This document shows, piece by piece, positions 46,091 through 57,808 of a stretch of 64,000 nt of DNA. A program made the translations under genes and the position numbers. This DNA comes from Apteryx mantelli (taxonomy: Eukaryota; Chordata; Aves; Apterygiformes; Apterygidae), in NCBI RefSeq assembly GCF_036417845.1, contig NC_089979.1, positions 10,097,424 to 10,161,423 of the forward strand, read 5' to 3'. Every line of letters starts with the position of its first letter. Position 1 is the first letter of the stretch. The notes beneath the pieces were generated by a model. That model had not been told where the DNA came from. It saw only the letters and a list, made by a program, of their open reading frames with translations, and did not search any database.

Positions 46091-47154
46091 ATTTACTGAA
46101 TTGCACTGTCTCAATCGCAGCAAAAATGAACTTAAAAACAAAAGAATTTTATACTTCTCATTATATGCTTCCTTGGCATTTTATGTTTCATTGTGAATCC
46201 AGTTTTAAATTTTAAAAAGAATCCGTGCGCCAACTATTTTGCCTATTGTCTCTTAAACAAGTTTGCAGCAGGAGTGAGAGCGCGTTTCGTGCAGCAATGT
46301 TCGAGAGGCCAGAAAGGGGCTTTCTGCCGTTGGAGGGAAAATGCTGAGCGGTATGCTGCACTGAATGAACTGGAAAGCTGGATGCAAACAGGAGGCTTAG
46401 CGCAGGTTTTAACTTCAGTTTGGGATGCGAGAGTCCATGATGGCATTGTTAGCCCTGACTGGTTTTAGTTAGGTCACAAACGCAATGAGTTGGCGGCTCT
46501 CGAAATCTGTGACTCAGGACTTGAAAATAAAATCTTCTTTTCAGACCTCTTTAAAGCTTATTTCCTTGCTGAAACCATTGGAAGTGTTGTCCGAGTGAGA
46601 TGTGGAAGAGCAGGAACAAAGAATCATCGTTATTACAACTTTTATTCTGTCCTTTAGCTAATGGCTCTGGTTACACTGCACATTCCTGAGTTGTTCTTTG
46701 GCATTCTTCCAAGAGGTTTGGTTCCCTAATTTTAGGGAAAAAATTATTTCAGAAGTTGCTTAGATATTAGGAAACATCTATAGTGAAAACAGCTTTCTTT
46801 AGTAATTTTACTTCAGCCCTGATTTTCATTAGAATATTGAAAACGTCCTGCCTTCTAATATATAATACTGCAAGTCAGTCAAGAGAGTTTAACATTTAAA
46901 TTGTTGCTTTTTTAGCAGGTGAGAATACTTCACTTTTTTATACCAGTAAAAGGAAAGAATCATTTTCTAAATTCTGTACAAAGCTTCAAAGTTTGTGTTT
47001 TTAAAATGTTGATTGTCTGGTGGGCCAGCTTTCTGCACAGCCTCCTGAATTTGATCCCGCCACTCTTCGTCAAGGGTTTCTTCAATACCAGTGGAAGGTT
47101 TGTGGGACACCAGCCAGATCAAACTTGTGTCTTTTTTGCCTTCAAGCCTTCAGG
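46091..47154. other. non-coding stretch, no gene seen
   Basis: The 91-codon frame at 46193-46468 lies in a locally CpG-richer patch (46260-46500). Its translation is not recognisable, and no splice sites frame it well. The rest is AT-rich. Confidence 0.4.
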
Positions 47155-47182
47155 AATTAATTATTAATTAATTAATTATTAA
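47155..47182 (+). repeat. AATT/AATTA microsatellite
   Basis: A run of AATTA and ATTA units (AATTAATTATTAATTAATTA and on), self-complementary over most of its length. Confidence 0.9.
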
Positions 47183-49107
47183 CATGAGGGAACACTGTAA
47201 ACTGATGGTATTTTACTCACTGAAATTTGAGTTCTTATTGTATACATACGTGTATATTCTCAGCATAGGGGATTAGACCCCTGAAAAGACCAAGAGAACA
47301 AGGAGCTCCTCATCTGAGGTAGTGTGGACCTCTGGTGCCCTGCTGTGTGGTTATGTTAACCCACAATTTGGTGGTCTGTGTTCATGGCTGCAATTAAGTG
47401 GGAGCAGCAATGGGCTCATGTCAAGGCCGGTAGAAGAGTCAAAATGTCACTACTGATTGGTGAACCAAGGAAAATGGAGAGCATGGATGAGAACTGAGAG
47501 GAACTATGAAGACTTCGCTAGGTCTACCCAAGTCTCCTAGGTTTGAAAATTTGGTTGGCTGTCTCATGAGCAGAAGGCTTGGGACTGGGTCGGTTGTTTT
47601 TTTTCCCTTTTTTGTAGGACTGTCAGAACTTGCTGGTTTAAGTCAGGCTGGAAATGCTGTGGGAATAGCTTTTCTGGTGGTATTTTGGTATTTCCTCTTC
47701 TGCTCACACCCAGAACCAGGAAGTGCAGAAGCACAACCTTCAGCGCATTGTGTGCATGTTTCTTTTTTTAAACATGAACACTTTTCCCTTCCCCCCACTT
47801 TTTTTTTTTTTTGTCCTAATAGCTCTCACAAAGGTTTAAGGCTTTGTTTGATTTAGACTTTGGGAATTTTTTATGTAACTCTTTATATAACGGTCCCAAG
47901 CACTACATAGTTCCTTAATAAACAATTATCACATTAGTTTGGGATCATCTAAGTGCAGTATTCCCAACTCAGCTACCCATGGCGATGCGTTGATGTGACA
48001 ATAACACCAGCAGCTGTTTCTGCTGACATTTACTCCTGTGCCTTCGGCAGCACAAGGACTGACTGACTGGACACTAAGACCAATCTATTTGGTTGTCCAT
48101 GGAGAAATGCCTCAAAAGGCCATTTTTTTTGGTCTGTTCCAAGTACCCAGTTGCACCATTAAACTCTCAAGGATTAGATGCTTCATGCTTTAGTGTTCTT
48201 TCCCTCCTTTTTTTCCCCTTCTGCTCTTTGGCTTCAGTGAGGAGGTCTGCCTCATGTGCCCTCACTCCATGTGTCCTTCTCATTCACCACCATGACTGTC
48301 AGTCCTCCTGCTTTTCTTGCTGCTGTTGGCAAGTAAGGATAAACAGTTTTGACAAGCAAGTAGTCCCGGAGAGCTGACTTAATACACACAATGATGTTTC
48401 TCCACTCAGATGACAAATGGACCAGTGTAGCTAGACTGCTTTCACCCAAATTGTCCCCCTTGGAGAGCTTTTAACCCCTCCTTTTTGTGCTGCTTTCCAG
48501 AAGAAGGAAAGAATACAGTTTTGTTTCTTACCTGAGCAAGAAGATCACCTTGAGTCTTTCCCTCAAGCCTCTTCTAGCCACAGTGTAGAGTCTTTACTTT
48601 CATTTATAAAATGGCTGATTAAGCTTAAAATGGATTTAAAAGTTAGGTGCATGGAGAAATAAGTTTCAGTATTTCCATTTGAGTCCGCTCTCATAAGCTC
48701 TACATGAAAAGATATGCCAGTTGAGTTTGAAAATTGTCTCTGTGTAGGATTGGATTTGTAAAACAAGTTCTTCAGTGGCTTTACAGCCCTCAAAAATACA
48801 AGGAAATACAATCAAAGGGAACTTTTTTAAATTCCCTGTATATTTCTATAATTCCAGAAGATGCAAGTTGGGGCAATGGAATTATTGAGGATTTTAGATC
48901 TATATGCGTGCTTATGTTTTGGGGGGTCTTTTTCTTTGTTGTTGGACTTGAAGCTCTCTCTTTGGCATTGGAAGCTGTTGTGCTCCAGAGAGAAGGCACG
49001 AGGTACAGGAGGAAATGACATGAGGCTTCATTATTTCAGAAATTGCTTAGTGCGAGGAAGGGAAGTGGGAGCGCTCAGCCTGGACCAGGAATCACTTTAC
49101 TCCCAAT
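47183..49107. other. non-coding stretch, no gene seen
   Basis: Short motif-free frames only. Oligo-T runs at about 47600-47620 and 47796-47812. No dispersed repeat recognised up to the sharp start of the CR1 copy. Confidence 0.45.
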
Positions 49108-50030
49108 ATCACAGAATCACAGAATGGCTGAGGTTGGAAGGGACCTCTGGAGATCATCTTGTCCAACACCCCTGCTCAAGCAGGGTCACCTAGAGCATAT
49201 TGCACAGGATTGCATCCAGGCAGGTTTTGAATATCTCCAGAGAAGGAGACTCCACAACCACTCTGGGCAACCTGTTCCAGGGCTCTGTCACCCTCACAGT
49301 GAAGAAGTTTTTCCTCATGTTCAGATGGAAGTGTCTGTGTTTCAGTTTGTGCCCGTTGCCTCGCGTCCTGTCGCTGGGCACCACCAAAGAGTCTGGCCTC
49401 ATCCTCTTGACACCCTTCCTTTAGATATTTGTATAAATTGATAAGATCTCCTCTCAGCCTTCAGGCCCAGCTCTCTCAGCCTTTCCTTGTAGGGGAGATG
49501 CTCCAGTCCCCTAATCATCTTCGTAGCCCTTCGCTGGACTTGCTCCAGTAGTGCCACATCCCTCTTGTACTGGGGAGCCCAGAACTGGACGCAGCACTCC
49601 AGATGTGGCCTCACCAGGGCTGAGTAGAGGGGGAGAACCACCTCCCTCGACCTGCTGGCAACACTCTTCCTGATGCACCCCAGGATACCATTGGCCTTCT
49701 TGGCCACAAGGGCACATTGCTGGCTCATGCTTAACTTGGTGTCCACCAGCACTCCCAGGTCCTTCTCTGCAGAGCTGCTTTCCAGCAGGTCAACCCCCAA
49801 CCTGTCCTGGTGCATGGGGTTATTCCTCCCCAGGTGCAGGACCCTGCACTTGCCTTTGTTGAACTTCATGAGGTTCCTCTCCGCCCACCTCTCCAGCCTG
49901 TCCAGGTCTCTCTGAATGGCAGCACAGCCCTCTGGTGTATCGGCCACTCCTCCCAGTTTGGTATCATCAGCAAACTTGCTGAGGGCGCACTCTGTCCCTT
50001 CATCCAGGCCATTGATGAGTAAGTTGAACA
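49108..50030 (-). mobile_element. CR1 LINE, 5'-truncated, relatively young copy
   Basis: The sequence begins on plus with ATCACAGAATCACAGAATGG, which is the antisense of the CR1 3' tail (two 8-bp units), followed by GGTTGGAAGGGACCTCTGGA, GATCATCTTGTCCAACACCC and CTGCTCAAGCAGGGTCACCT, the antisense of the typical avian CR1 3' UTR. Beyond 49190 lies the C-terminal half of the reverse-transcriptase ORF2. The element stops at about 50030, inside the RT domain just before the catalytic FADD motif, the usual 5' truncation of CR1. It is about 920 bp long. No target-site duplication could be made out, as is normal for CR1. The coding part has few lesions, so it is the youngest repeat in the window. 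Endonuclease domain and ORF1 are missing, so it cannot move by itself. Confidence 0.95.
49190..50030 (-). pseudogene. broken CR1 ORF2 fragment: reverse transcriptase C-terminal half
   Basis: In one minus-strand frame, open from 50052 to a stop at 49399, the translation shows [12 protein letters not shown] (FADD at 49974-49963, holding two of the metal-binding aspartates of the polymerase palm), [43 protein letters not shown] and [20 protein letters not shown], all standard CR1 ORF2 signatures. The first residues before FNLLING come from flanking DNA. The homology then changes frame near 49447-49460 and again near 49382-49388. It ends in a third frame with [21 protein letters not shown] and [11 protein letters not shown] (49190-49390). 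With a missing 5' part and two frame changes it makes no functional enzyme. Confidence 0.88.
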
Positions 50031-51411
50031 TGATATGGCACCTGTAAGTCAAGCTCCATCCATTCTGAATATGGCTTAGTGTGAAAGTCCCCGAAAACCC
50101 AATGCCTAGTTCAGCCTTCCCTGAGAGACAGTGATGCTTTTTTCGTATCCTGCTCTATCTCTACTGGAGTTAACAAAATCCATCTGCCTCCGTGAGTCAG
50201 CAGAAAAGTATTCGGCTTTTATAAGAGTTAAGGGACATGGGATAGGGCAATGTCAAGGCGCAGAAGCCTTCCCCCACTTTGCATTTGCACTGCGCGCACA
50301 GAGGAGTGGTCGTGTTTTCAGTTCCCAGCCACGAGAATAGCAGGGGAAGATTTCACGCGTTTACGCCAGTTGAGGGTTTGGCCCGCGGTGTACATCAACA
50401 GGGCTGTCGAACAAGGCTCCTTTCATCAGCAGTAAACGCGAACAAACGTGCAAATGACAGCAACCAGCACGTACCGCGGCACAGTGGCTGCCAGCAGGTT
50501 TGAAAAGTCGAAAGAAAACTCGATTTTCTTCTCATCAAAAGCAAAACAAGGAAGGGGCCCCCCCTCCTTCCGCCCCCACCGCTACCACCCTGGCTCAAGC
50601 AAGCTGAGCCGTAGGTATGTGTGTGGGGGTTTGCTCTTAGTGGTTAACCACATAACAATTTGAAGCATGTGGCTAACTCAAAAGAAACTGCCTTTAAACG
50701 TTTGCAGACTGTAATTGTGTTAGCAAGAATGGAGTCCTGGTTGGGGTCTGCTTTCTGCCCCGGAGGGCTGTGCCAGAAAGCTGTGTACATCCCGCAACAA
50801 GGTCCTGCTAAAAGAAAAAAAAAGAAAAAAAACCCTCATTTTATCTATCGGAGCTTCTCTTCTGCCTATCCACTGCAGCGAGGGCCAGATGTTCTCTGCC
50901 TCACGTTTTGTATCTTTATTTGGCATGTCAGAGAGAAACACCCAACAGGAAACAAAACGGGGAGAAAAGAGGTGGCGATGAGGGGGAGGGTGTTTCGTTA
51001 TGCCACTTTTGTAAATAAAGTGGGAGGAAAAATAACAAACAAATTGGAGAATATTTGCTGCAAAGCATAGCCTGCTGCAGACTGTGGAGGAATCTCCAAG
51101 GGAAGTGGTGAAAGGCACACACAGCTTGAGGCTCTGAGAACAAGGCTCGACGAGGTGCGGGGGGATATACGGTGACGAACAGCCCTGCTGTAGCTTACAG
51201 ATGGTAAAAAATGCCCCATTCATGCTCTTCCATCCCTCAGAACCTGAATTTAATGGCAGGGAGAAAAAGCAAGAGGGAAAATATGCGCAAAAGAGAAGTG
51301 AGCAAGTCCATCTTTGGGGTAAACGTCCAAATGCCTACATGGTGCCAGAGCTCTAGTTATCACACAGTCGAGGGGCTAGAATAACATCCAATATTAAAGA
51401 ATTTGGTGCTT
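50031..51411. other. non-coding stretch, no gene seen
   Basis: A mild CpG rise occurs at 50290-50490 (for example CACGCGTTTACGCCAG and ACGTACCGCGGCACAG), below what I would call an island. Open frames up to 167 codons (50720-51223 minus) are Ser/Phe/Leu-rich and motif-free. A-rich run near 50811-50830. Confidence 0.4.
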
Positions 51412-51441
51412 AAAAAAAACCAACAACAACAACAACAAAAA
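51412..51441 (+). repeat. A-run plus (CAA)n microsatellite
   Basis: An oligo-A run flows into five to six CAA units and a short A-rich end. Confidence 0.9.
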
Positions 51442-52159
51442 CAGAAAGCCTTAAAATTGCAGCATTTCCCCAAGGGAAGAGACCCTTGTGGGCCATTCTG
51501 CAACTGGTTTGCAACTCCTCAAAAGGTAAGGGATGTTTAGTTTCCATTCATTTCCAGCACATCCTCAATCTGCAATCAGGAGAACCTAGTCTTGGCTATA
51601 AACAGACATGCTTCTAAATGCTATTTGTGTGGATAAGCTAGTGCAATTATCTTCTTCACGCAGCTGTACACCTCATTTGTAATTTAGCAGGTAAAAATAC
51701 CTTATCTGTACGATCATCAGAATTGCTGGTGCTCTGGGAGAGCAAATGGCCTTTGGAGTGTGCCCTGAAGGTTGAAAATTCAAGCGGCTTTGAAGAAAAG
51801 GCAAATGAGGCCTTGCCAGGTCTTCCCGCTCTGTTTTAGAGCCTTAAGCACCTCCAGCAACTGCAGCTGTGGCCATCTGGCAAGGGGATGGGGTGAGGTT
51901 GCAGCTAAAACTACCCCCCGAGCAGAATGAGAATGTGTTAGTATACCTGCATAAACTTCCTCGAGCTAGCAGAGTAGTAAGCGCATGCTAGGCAGCGTGG
52001 GATTTGGCTTACAACTGGCGACCAAGCTATGTAACCAGGGTTGCTGGAGAATCTGTAGACCACATGCGTTTCTCCATATCTGTTCTCCGTATCTGTTCTC
52101 TAGTCGTTTGGGGTCAGTGGCTGAACGACAGCAGGATTGCCTTGGTTGGGCCACCTGCT
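51442..52159. other. non-coding stretch, no gene seen
   Basis: No repeat or exon recognised. A short duplication (CCATATCTGTTCTC / CCGTATCTGTTCTC) lies at about 52074-52102. Confidence 0.4.
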
Positions 52160-52215
52160 GACACTGAATTACAATGTGACCATAGGAAAGTCACTGCACA
52201 TCGCTACCCAGATCA
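52160..52215 (+). repeat. possible MIR-like fossil, sense
   Basis: ACAATGTGACCATAGGAAAG then TCACTGCACATCGCTACC resembles the MIR landmark 'GTGTGACCTTGGGCAAGTCACTTAACCTCTCT'. One landmark only, so tentative. Confidence 0.33.
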
Positions 52216-55200
52216 AGAGCAGGAGAAGCTTGGCCAGCCTCCTGCCTTTCTTCTTCTTCATCCCTGGAGTAGGCAGAAGGCAGTGTGTAGGTGGGAAATA
52301 CGTGGCACACGTTTCATGGGCTCCTTGAAGCCACCGGGGCAATGAAGGGGGAGATTTCTCTTGCCAAAGCTGGCACAGCTGCATGCCTTTCTTACAGCAG
52401 CTGACCAAATGAGCAGAAACCAATTCTGTCTGGCCAGAACTGTTAGCCAGAGAGACAGCAGAACATGTCAAGCGCTAGGGCAAGCCTTACAGTATCTAAG
52501 TTCAGCACAACACCAAGCCCTTTGCATAAAACCATGGTTCTACATAACAGCATAAAAGTGTCTAACCCAGCACTTCAAGATCCTGTCTCTGATAGTGGCT
52601 AACAACATAGGGCTGAGGAGGAATATAACAAGGTTACGTGTAGTGATTTTCCATAGATTATGGTCCCACCTTCCTAGGATCTTGGCTTGGGGACTTTCTG
52701 AGTCAGAGCTCATACTTCAGATATACTTGTCCTGGATAGACATTTGCAATGTGGATTTGGGTTTTTTTTCTGCCTTAAAGTAATTGAGATTTTTAGCATC
52801 AATGAAAAAAAGCTTTTATGGGTTCAATATGCAATTAGACAAACTCATGGAAGGAATTTTGTCTTGAATTTGCAGCTATTATATCATTACTGAAAATCAT
52901 GGTCCAATCCTAATTTCATACCTGATTTATAGTAGTGACACAAATCGGATTCTGTGGAAATAGTCCAGATTTATTTGTGCGTAAATAAGACCTATGCCAG
53001 CACTGCAGAACTCATAGGTTTATAAGTTACTATATTGCTACTTTCCTTCTGTATTCAAATCCAAGTAGCTTAGTAGTCACCCAAATTAATATGCTTAATG
53101 ATGTAATCATCATTAGATAAATCCCTCATAAAATATGGAAGACTGCGTTCTCTATTCATGTAGGATACTGGCTTTATCCATCTGATCAGAAGCAGGTCTT
53201 TGTTGCATTTCCATTAATAATTGAGTATTTCAGCAGGTGTCCTTTTCTCCTTGTTCACAATTAGGAGCTGAGTACTCAGAAAAGCTTATCAGGATCAGAA
53301 ATTGCTACAATTCAGTAGTTATCTATATTCATGGACAAAGAGGATCTATACCTAGGTAAAATAATTTTTCAAGATATTTTATTAAACCTAATGGGTGCAT
53401 TTTTGTGCTCCTGTATAGCCAGCCATACAACAGCATATCAGGCACCTGATCTGAATTAGAGAAATCACTACTGTGATTTATGTTTTTCTTTCCAGAGTTC
53501 CTAGGAAACTCAAAATAGTAATTTTGCAGTTTCCCCTATAATGTAGTATACACGTATATGTACATGGTATATCACAAACTCCTATGCTTCATTCCTTCTG
53601 GTGCCTTAGAGAGCAGAGAACAGCATGGCTGTAAGGTTCTTACTCCAGCCAGAAACCTCCTTGCCCCAAGGATAATTTCTAAGATTAATTCTGCCCATTT
53701 TAAGACTGTTACATTTTGCCTAAGGAGCTCCTACTCTGGAAGAGAAGGAAGAGCTGGGTTCTGCAATAGGCCCATATGCTCTGGGCCCATATCCTCCATC
53801 AATCATACCAGCGATTTCCTAAGCAAAACCCTTCAATCTCTACAACTTGAGCAGGAGAATAAGACCAGTAAATAAACTCCTGCAATACATTTGCACCATT
53901 AGGCAGATCAGGCACAAGAGCTGACATGACCTCAACCAGTGAGACCAGGTTTAGCCTAATCCTAAGGAAAATAAGGAGTCTTAGACAACACTTTTTCATC
54001 TTGCTGAATACTGAAGGACACCGTTTCATTTAAGGGAAAGGAAGGGAGTGTTATTTGTGTTGTGTTTTATGCTCTGGAGGAAAAAGGAGAGCTTAAATCA
54101 TGGAAATTTACATCACTTAAATGGAGTTTAAATAACGTGTTACTGAGAACTCTGCCTCGTTTATAGCTTGGTGTCGTTGAACGAGGCTGAGGGAACTGCA
54201 CTATTTGTGCACATGCCCCTTGCGACTTTGAGCCTATCTCAGCCAAACCTGAGGGAGGTCTTGAAGTGCTCCTACACATTTTGCGTAAACAGGCAGATGG
54301 GTAGAAGAAAGAGGCGGTTCGTACCTTCTGCCTACCTCCTCCCCAAGGGAAAGGTCACGGTTCCTGTGGGAAAAAAGAAAATTTCCATGGGATGGAGGCA
54401 CTGTGCTCACAGCACCTGAGGGAAAAGCTGCAACAGGCATTTGCCCTTGGTTATATGCGAGCGTTAAATTCAGCAGGAAGCACAAGTCCAAAGGCAGCCA
54501 AGCACCCTTAGCTCTGCCGGTAGCGGGAGGACTTGCTTTGGGAGCTGTAGGGTACGCGTGCAGGAGTTCAGCACTTGGTGTTCATGCAAACCTGCGCGTG
54601 CCAGTTACTGCTTGGCTGTCAGAGCAACAACAGGTTTGGTGAAAGACGCCTATTGCTGTTTATCCTAGTATTGCTATTCTCTCTCCTCTGAGGAGATACG
54701 TGCTTGCAGTATCATAGTGCCATGAAACCACTGTGTTTAATGGGGGAAGAATTCCCTGGGAACAGTAATAGTCCAACAGCAGTATTGTTTGCATACTAGT
54801 GCTGGCTAATTTGCAGTAGCAATGTTTTGCTTAGACAAGCAGTGCCAAGAGAGGACTCTCTTTGCTAAAGCTGCCATTGTAGGCAAAAGCTTAATTTGGT
54901 AATTTTCAAAAACTGTTTGCCTAAAATTCAGAGCCTCCGCTCACACCAAGGTCCTGGAGAAATTATTTCAATATCCTTTAGCAAGTGAGTCCAATTATTT
55001 CAGTCCATCAATTAGGGCTTAACCAGACAAGGGTTCAGCACTTCCTCTTGACTTTCCTGGTGCAGGACAATGTATCTCAGTCCTGAGTTGCACAGTTTCT
55101 GCTGTTATACTTCTAGGCCCATTTTACATGGAAATCACCAGCTGGGCCAGACTATTGAAGACAAATCAATTCATCTCTTGGAAGAAGACACCGGGCTCCC

Positions 55201-56214
55201 TCTGAAATATGAAGTTAGACAGGAAAGAAATTCAGATGCCCAGAAAGGATAGCTTAGTGCTTTCAAAGGTTACCACCACCAGCCACTTGCAACATATATC
55301 AAATTAGTAAGTTTAGCAGGAGATGAATGTTGGTCACAAATACCAGAACTGAACTGTCTCATCCAGCTCCTATTCTAGATGCAAACTGCAGTGGGCTTTG
55401 CTCTGATTCCTACAAATACCACATAAGGAAGGAAGAAGGGCCTCAGTGACCAGCACTGTCTGCATGAATGCTGGCAAGCAGGATTTTCCCTGAAAAGGCA
55501 ACACCCGCTGATTTCAACAATATTTATCATGAGAAAATATGTTTCTGTTTTGTCCTTTCTTACGCACATCAAAAACAAATAAGATATTTGTTGGGTTTTC
55601 TTCCCAAAAAGGAAATAGGTCCATTCTGCAATGCACTAAACAGATCAGGTTCTTTTAAGTACTGAAGGATAGATATGTGGGATTTCAACATTTTTAAGCC
55701 CTCCCAGGATATTTGTGCAATACTAATTGTGCTGGTTGTTGTACTGTTTTTTGCAGCAAACACTACATTTGATGTAAAGAAACTTGAACTCATTTATCTT
55801 ATTAATGTAGTCTCTCTTAGAAGCAGAAGCTATTTACAAGATCATAATTTCCTTCACAGACACTATTTTTAATTGGGGAAGAGTTCTCTCAGAGGAGTAA
55901 TAGTCTTACTTCTGTTCACATCTGTGCAGTATTTCCTTGATCAGGAGATCGAGAGAAAGAGGATCTAAGCAACTGGTTCTTTAAGTAACAATGAACATAA
56001 AGCTGTGCAGTAAATCATAATGTGCAATAAAATATAAAACAAAATCTGGCTGGAGATTAATGACTGGAACAGGACTTACTGAATTAAATTTGATCAGAGT
56101 TTCCCTGGAAAAATCTGAGTTAGATTCACAATGTCTATCATGCTGTTTTTGTTTTCCACATAGGAAGATTCAGCTTGATTGTCTTATAACTACTAATAAA
56201 TTTTAGACCTTGTA
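52216..56214. other. long non-coding stretch, no gene seen
   Basis: About 4 kb, AT-rich except 54290-54640. Frames reach 113 codons without motifs. A 60-codon frame at 55070-55252 follows a fair acceptor (GTTATACTTCTAG near 55116) and reads somewhat protein-like, but nothing supports it further. The 52910-52990 part faintly recalls the GTGTAAAT repeat type. No clear dispersed repeat. Confidence 0.4.
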
Positions 56215-56560
56215 GAAGTGGTCTTAGGGGCCTACAAGAAAGCAAATGGCCACAAAATATTACTGAACACAAGAACTCAGTTTGATTTTAAAAAGGATTT
56301 GACCTCTATATGGCTACTGAGACTATTTGTACTTACATGTGATAGGAGAAAATATATTTTTATAAGCAACATAAGCTACTATCCTTCAGAGGAATATCCA
56401 ACCAGTTCCTGACAGGGACAAGAAGAAAATTCTCATCCAGGCTGATCATTGCATATCTTGTTAGGGAGGTTCCTACACATTTTTCTGAAGCACTTTATAC
56501 TAATGATAGCTAGCCCTGGTAGGCCTAGAAATGCAAGACTATCTGATGACCAGAGTGTAA
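56215..56560 (+). mobile_element. probable ancient CR1/L3-like LINE, 3'-terminal fragment
   Basis: The order GATTTTAAAAAGGATTTGAC, CTATATGGCTACTGAGACTA, CTATCCTTCAGAGGAATATC, GCTGATCATTGCATATCTTG, TTCCTACACATTTTTCTGAA, GCACTTTATACTAATGATAG and ACTATCTGATGACCAG resembles the 3' UTR and end of the old CR1/L3-type LINE ('CAGGTTATTGCATA..TTCTTGCACCTTCCTCTGAAGCATCTGGTA..CTAGATGGACC'). It is the same general family as the 7765-8482 copy, in the opposite orientation. The match is diverged and remembered, so confidence is moderate. No coding part remains. Confidence 0.48.
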
Positions 56561-57717
56561 GATACCTAGAGCTGCTAGATGCTTAAATCCAATATTTGCA
56601 TCTCTTTCATATTCATAAACCTCTGTATATCTCTGGCACCCTCCAGTAGCCAAGCCTCACCTAGCAAACCCCCCTGGTACCCGCACTTCCGATGCTGAGA
56701 CTACACACCTTTACCTAGGTGCTAACACAGTGTAACAGCTTGCTGCCTTCCTCCCTCCTGAACCTCAGCGGTGCGCATGAATTAGGCATTTCTTGCCCAC
56801 AGACAGAGGCTGCTTTGGTATGTGTGCACTGTGCAGTCTAAGCTCCTTCCCCCAAAAGGCCAGCCTGCATCGTGCCCCTGGGGTGGGGGCACTCCTCCAA
56901 CCAGCAAAGGTCCCTGGCTGGAGATCCTGGTCCAGCCAAGGCTGATAGGAACCGAGCATGGAGCCTCCACAACACGCTCAATTCCATCAGTTGTTCAGGC
57001 ATCAGAGGGGGTATTACATTTTTACAAGGTATTAAGGGCTGACTTAAAGGTTTCTAATTCCAGGAGCAGGTTCATGATTAAAAGTCTCCCACAGAGATAG
57101 GTGCCTTTGAATGTTTGAAGATTGGGAATAAAGTCCAGTCTGTGCCTTTTGTGTATTTTGCTAGGTGGTTGGACTCCTTCTTACTGTTCTTTCTTCTGTG
57201 ACTCTGCTTTTAAGTGTCTAACCGTTCAGATGTGGGCTACAGAGAAATATGGGCAGCTGATTCAGGCTTTTGAATTCCCCCAGGTAGTGAGGCACCTAAT
57301 GCTAAACACTTACGCTTGATGTTTCAGTGCCAGATTTGTTTGTCACTGTAACCTCAAGTACTTAAATGTTTATGCTTCTAGCACAATTCACTGAAGAAAC
57401 AGACTCAAAACTATAAGACGATGACTGGGACTGAAGTTTCCTGGGGTCTTTTTTTGTTTTTTTGTTTTTTTAAATCAGAGATGACTCTTGTTTTATCAAG
57501 TGTCAGTTCATCAAAATAACAGAGGAAGGAAAACGAAGCTGCATGAATTACCACTGATAGTGCTAGAGATACCAAAACTTTTTCTCTTTGGCTAATTTTA
57601 TTTGCTGATCCCAAAGTGAAACAGATCCATAAAATGACAGCTAAAAAGGGCCAATTCACCATGCACAATGCTGAATGTATCACACACCTGCAGTCTAGCC
57701 TTGTCTCAGACACCTGG
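56561..57717. other. non-coding stretch, no gene seen
   Basis: The words GATAGGTGCCTTTGAATG (near 57095) and GTGAGGCACCTAATGC (near 57286) recall the palindromic repeat seen at 19.3 kb but are too isolated to call. The 106-codon minus frame at 57411-57731 is motif-free. Confidence 0.4.
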
Positions 57718-57808
57718 CAGCTCTGCAACATTTGGCTTTGTTACTTAGCCTTATTAACTTAGTTTCCTTACGTTTTTGTAAAAAATGGACCTAACAACAG
57801 TTGCCTAG
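57718..57808 (+). repeat. MIR-like (CORE-SINE) fossil, sense
   Basis: GTTACTTAGCCTTATTAACT, TAGTTTCCTTACGTTTTTGT, AAAAAATGGACCTAACAACA and GTTGCCTAG follow the MIR order ('GTTACTTAACCTCTCT..CAGTTTCCTCATCTGTAAAATGGGGATAATAA..TACCTA'). Good order, moderate divergence, inactive. Confidence 0.52.

Noticed and set aside
46193..46468. 91-codon frame with mixed, protein-like composition
   Set aside because: No family match, no framing splice sites, and a single isolated frame next to an old repeat.
50720..51223. 167-codon minus frame
   Set aside because: Phe/Ser/Leu/Arg-rich chance frame with a homopolymer-coded part (A-run at 50811-50830) and no motif.
55070..55252. 60-codon frame after an acceptor-like site
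   Set aside because: Too short, no donor of quality and no recognised domain.
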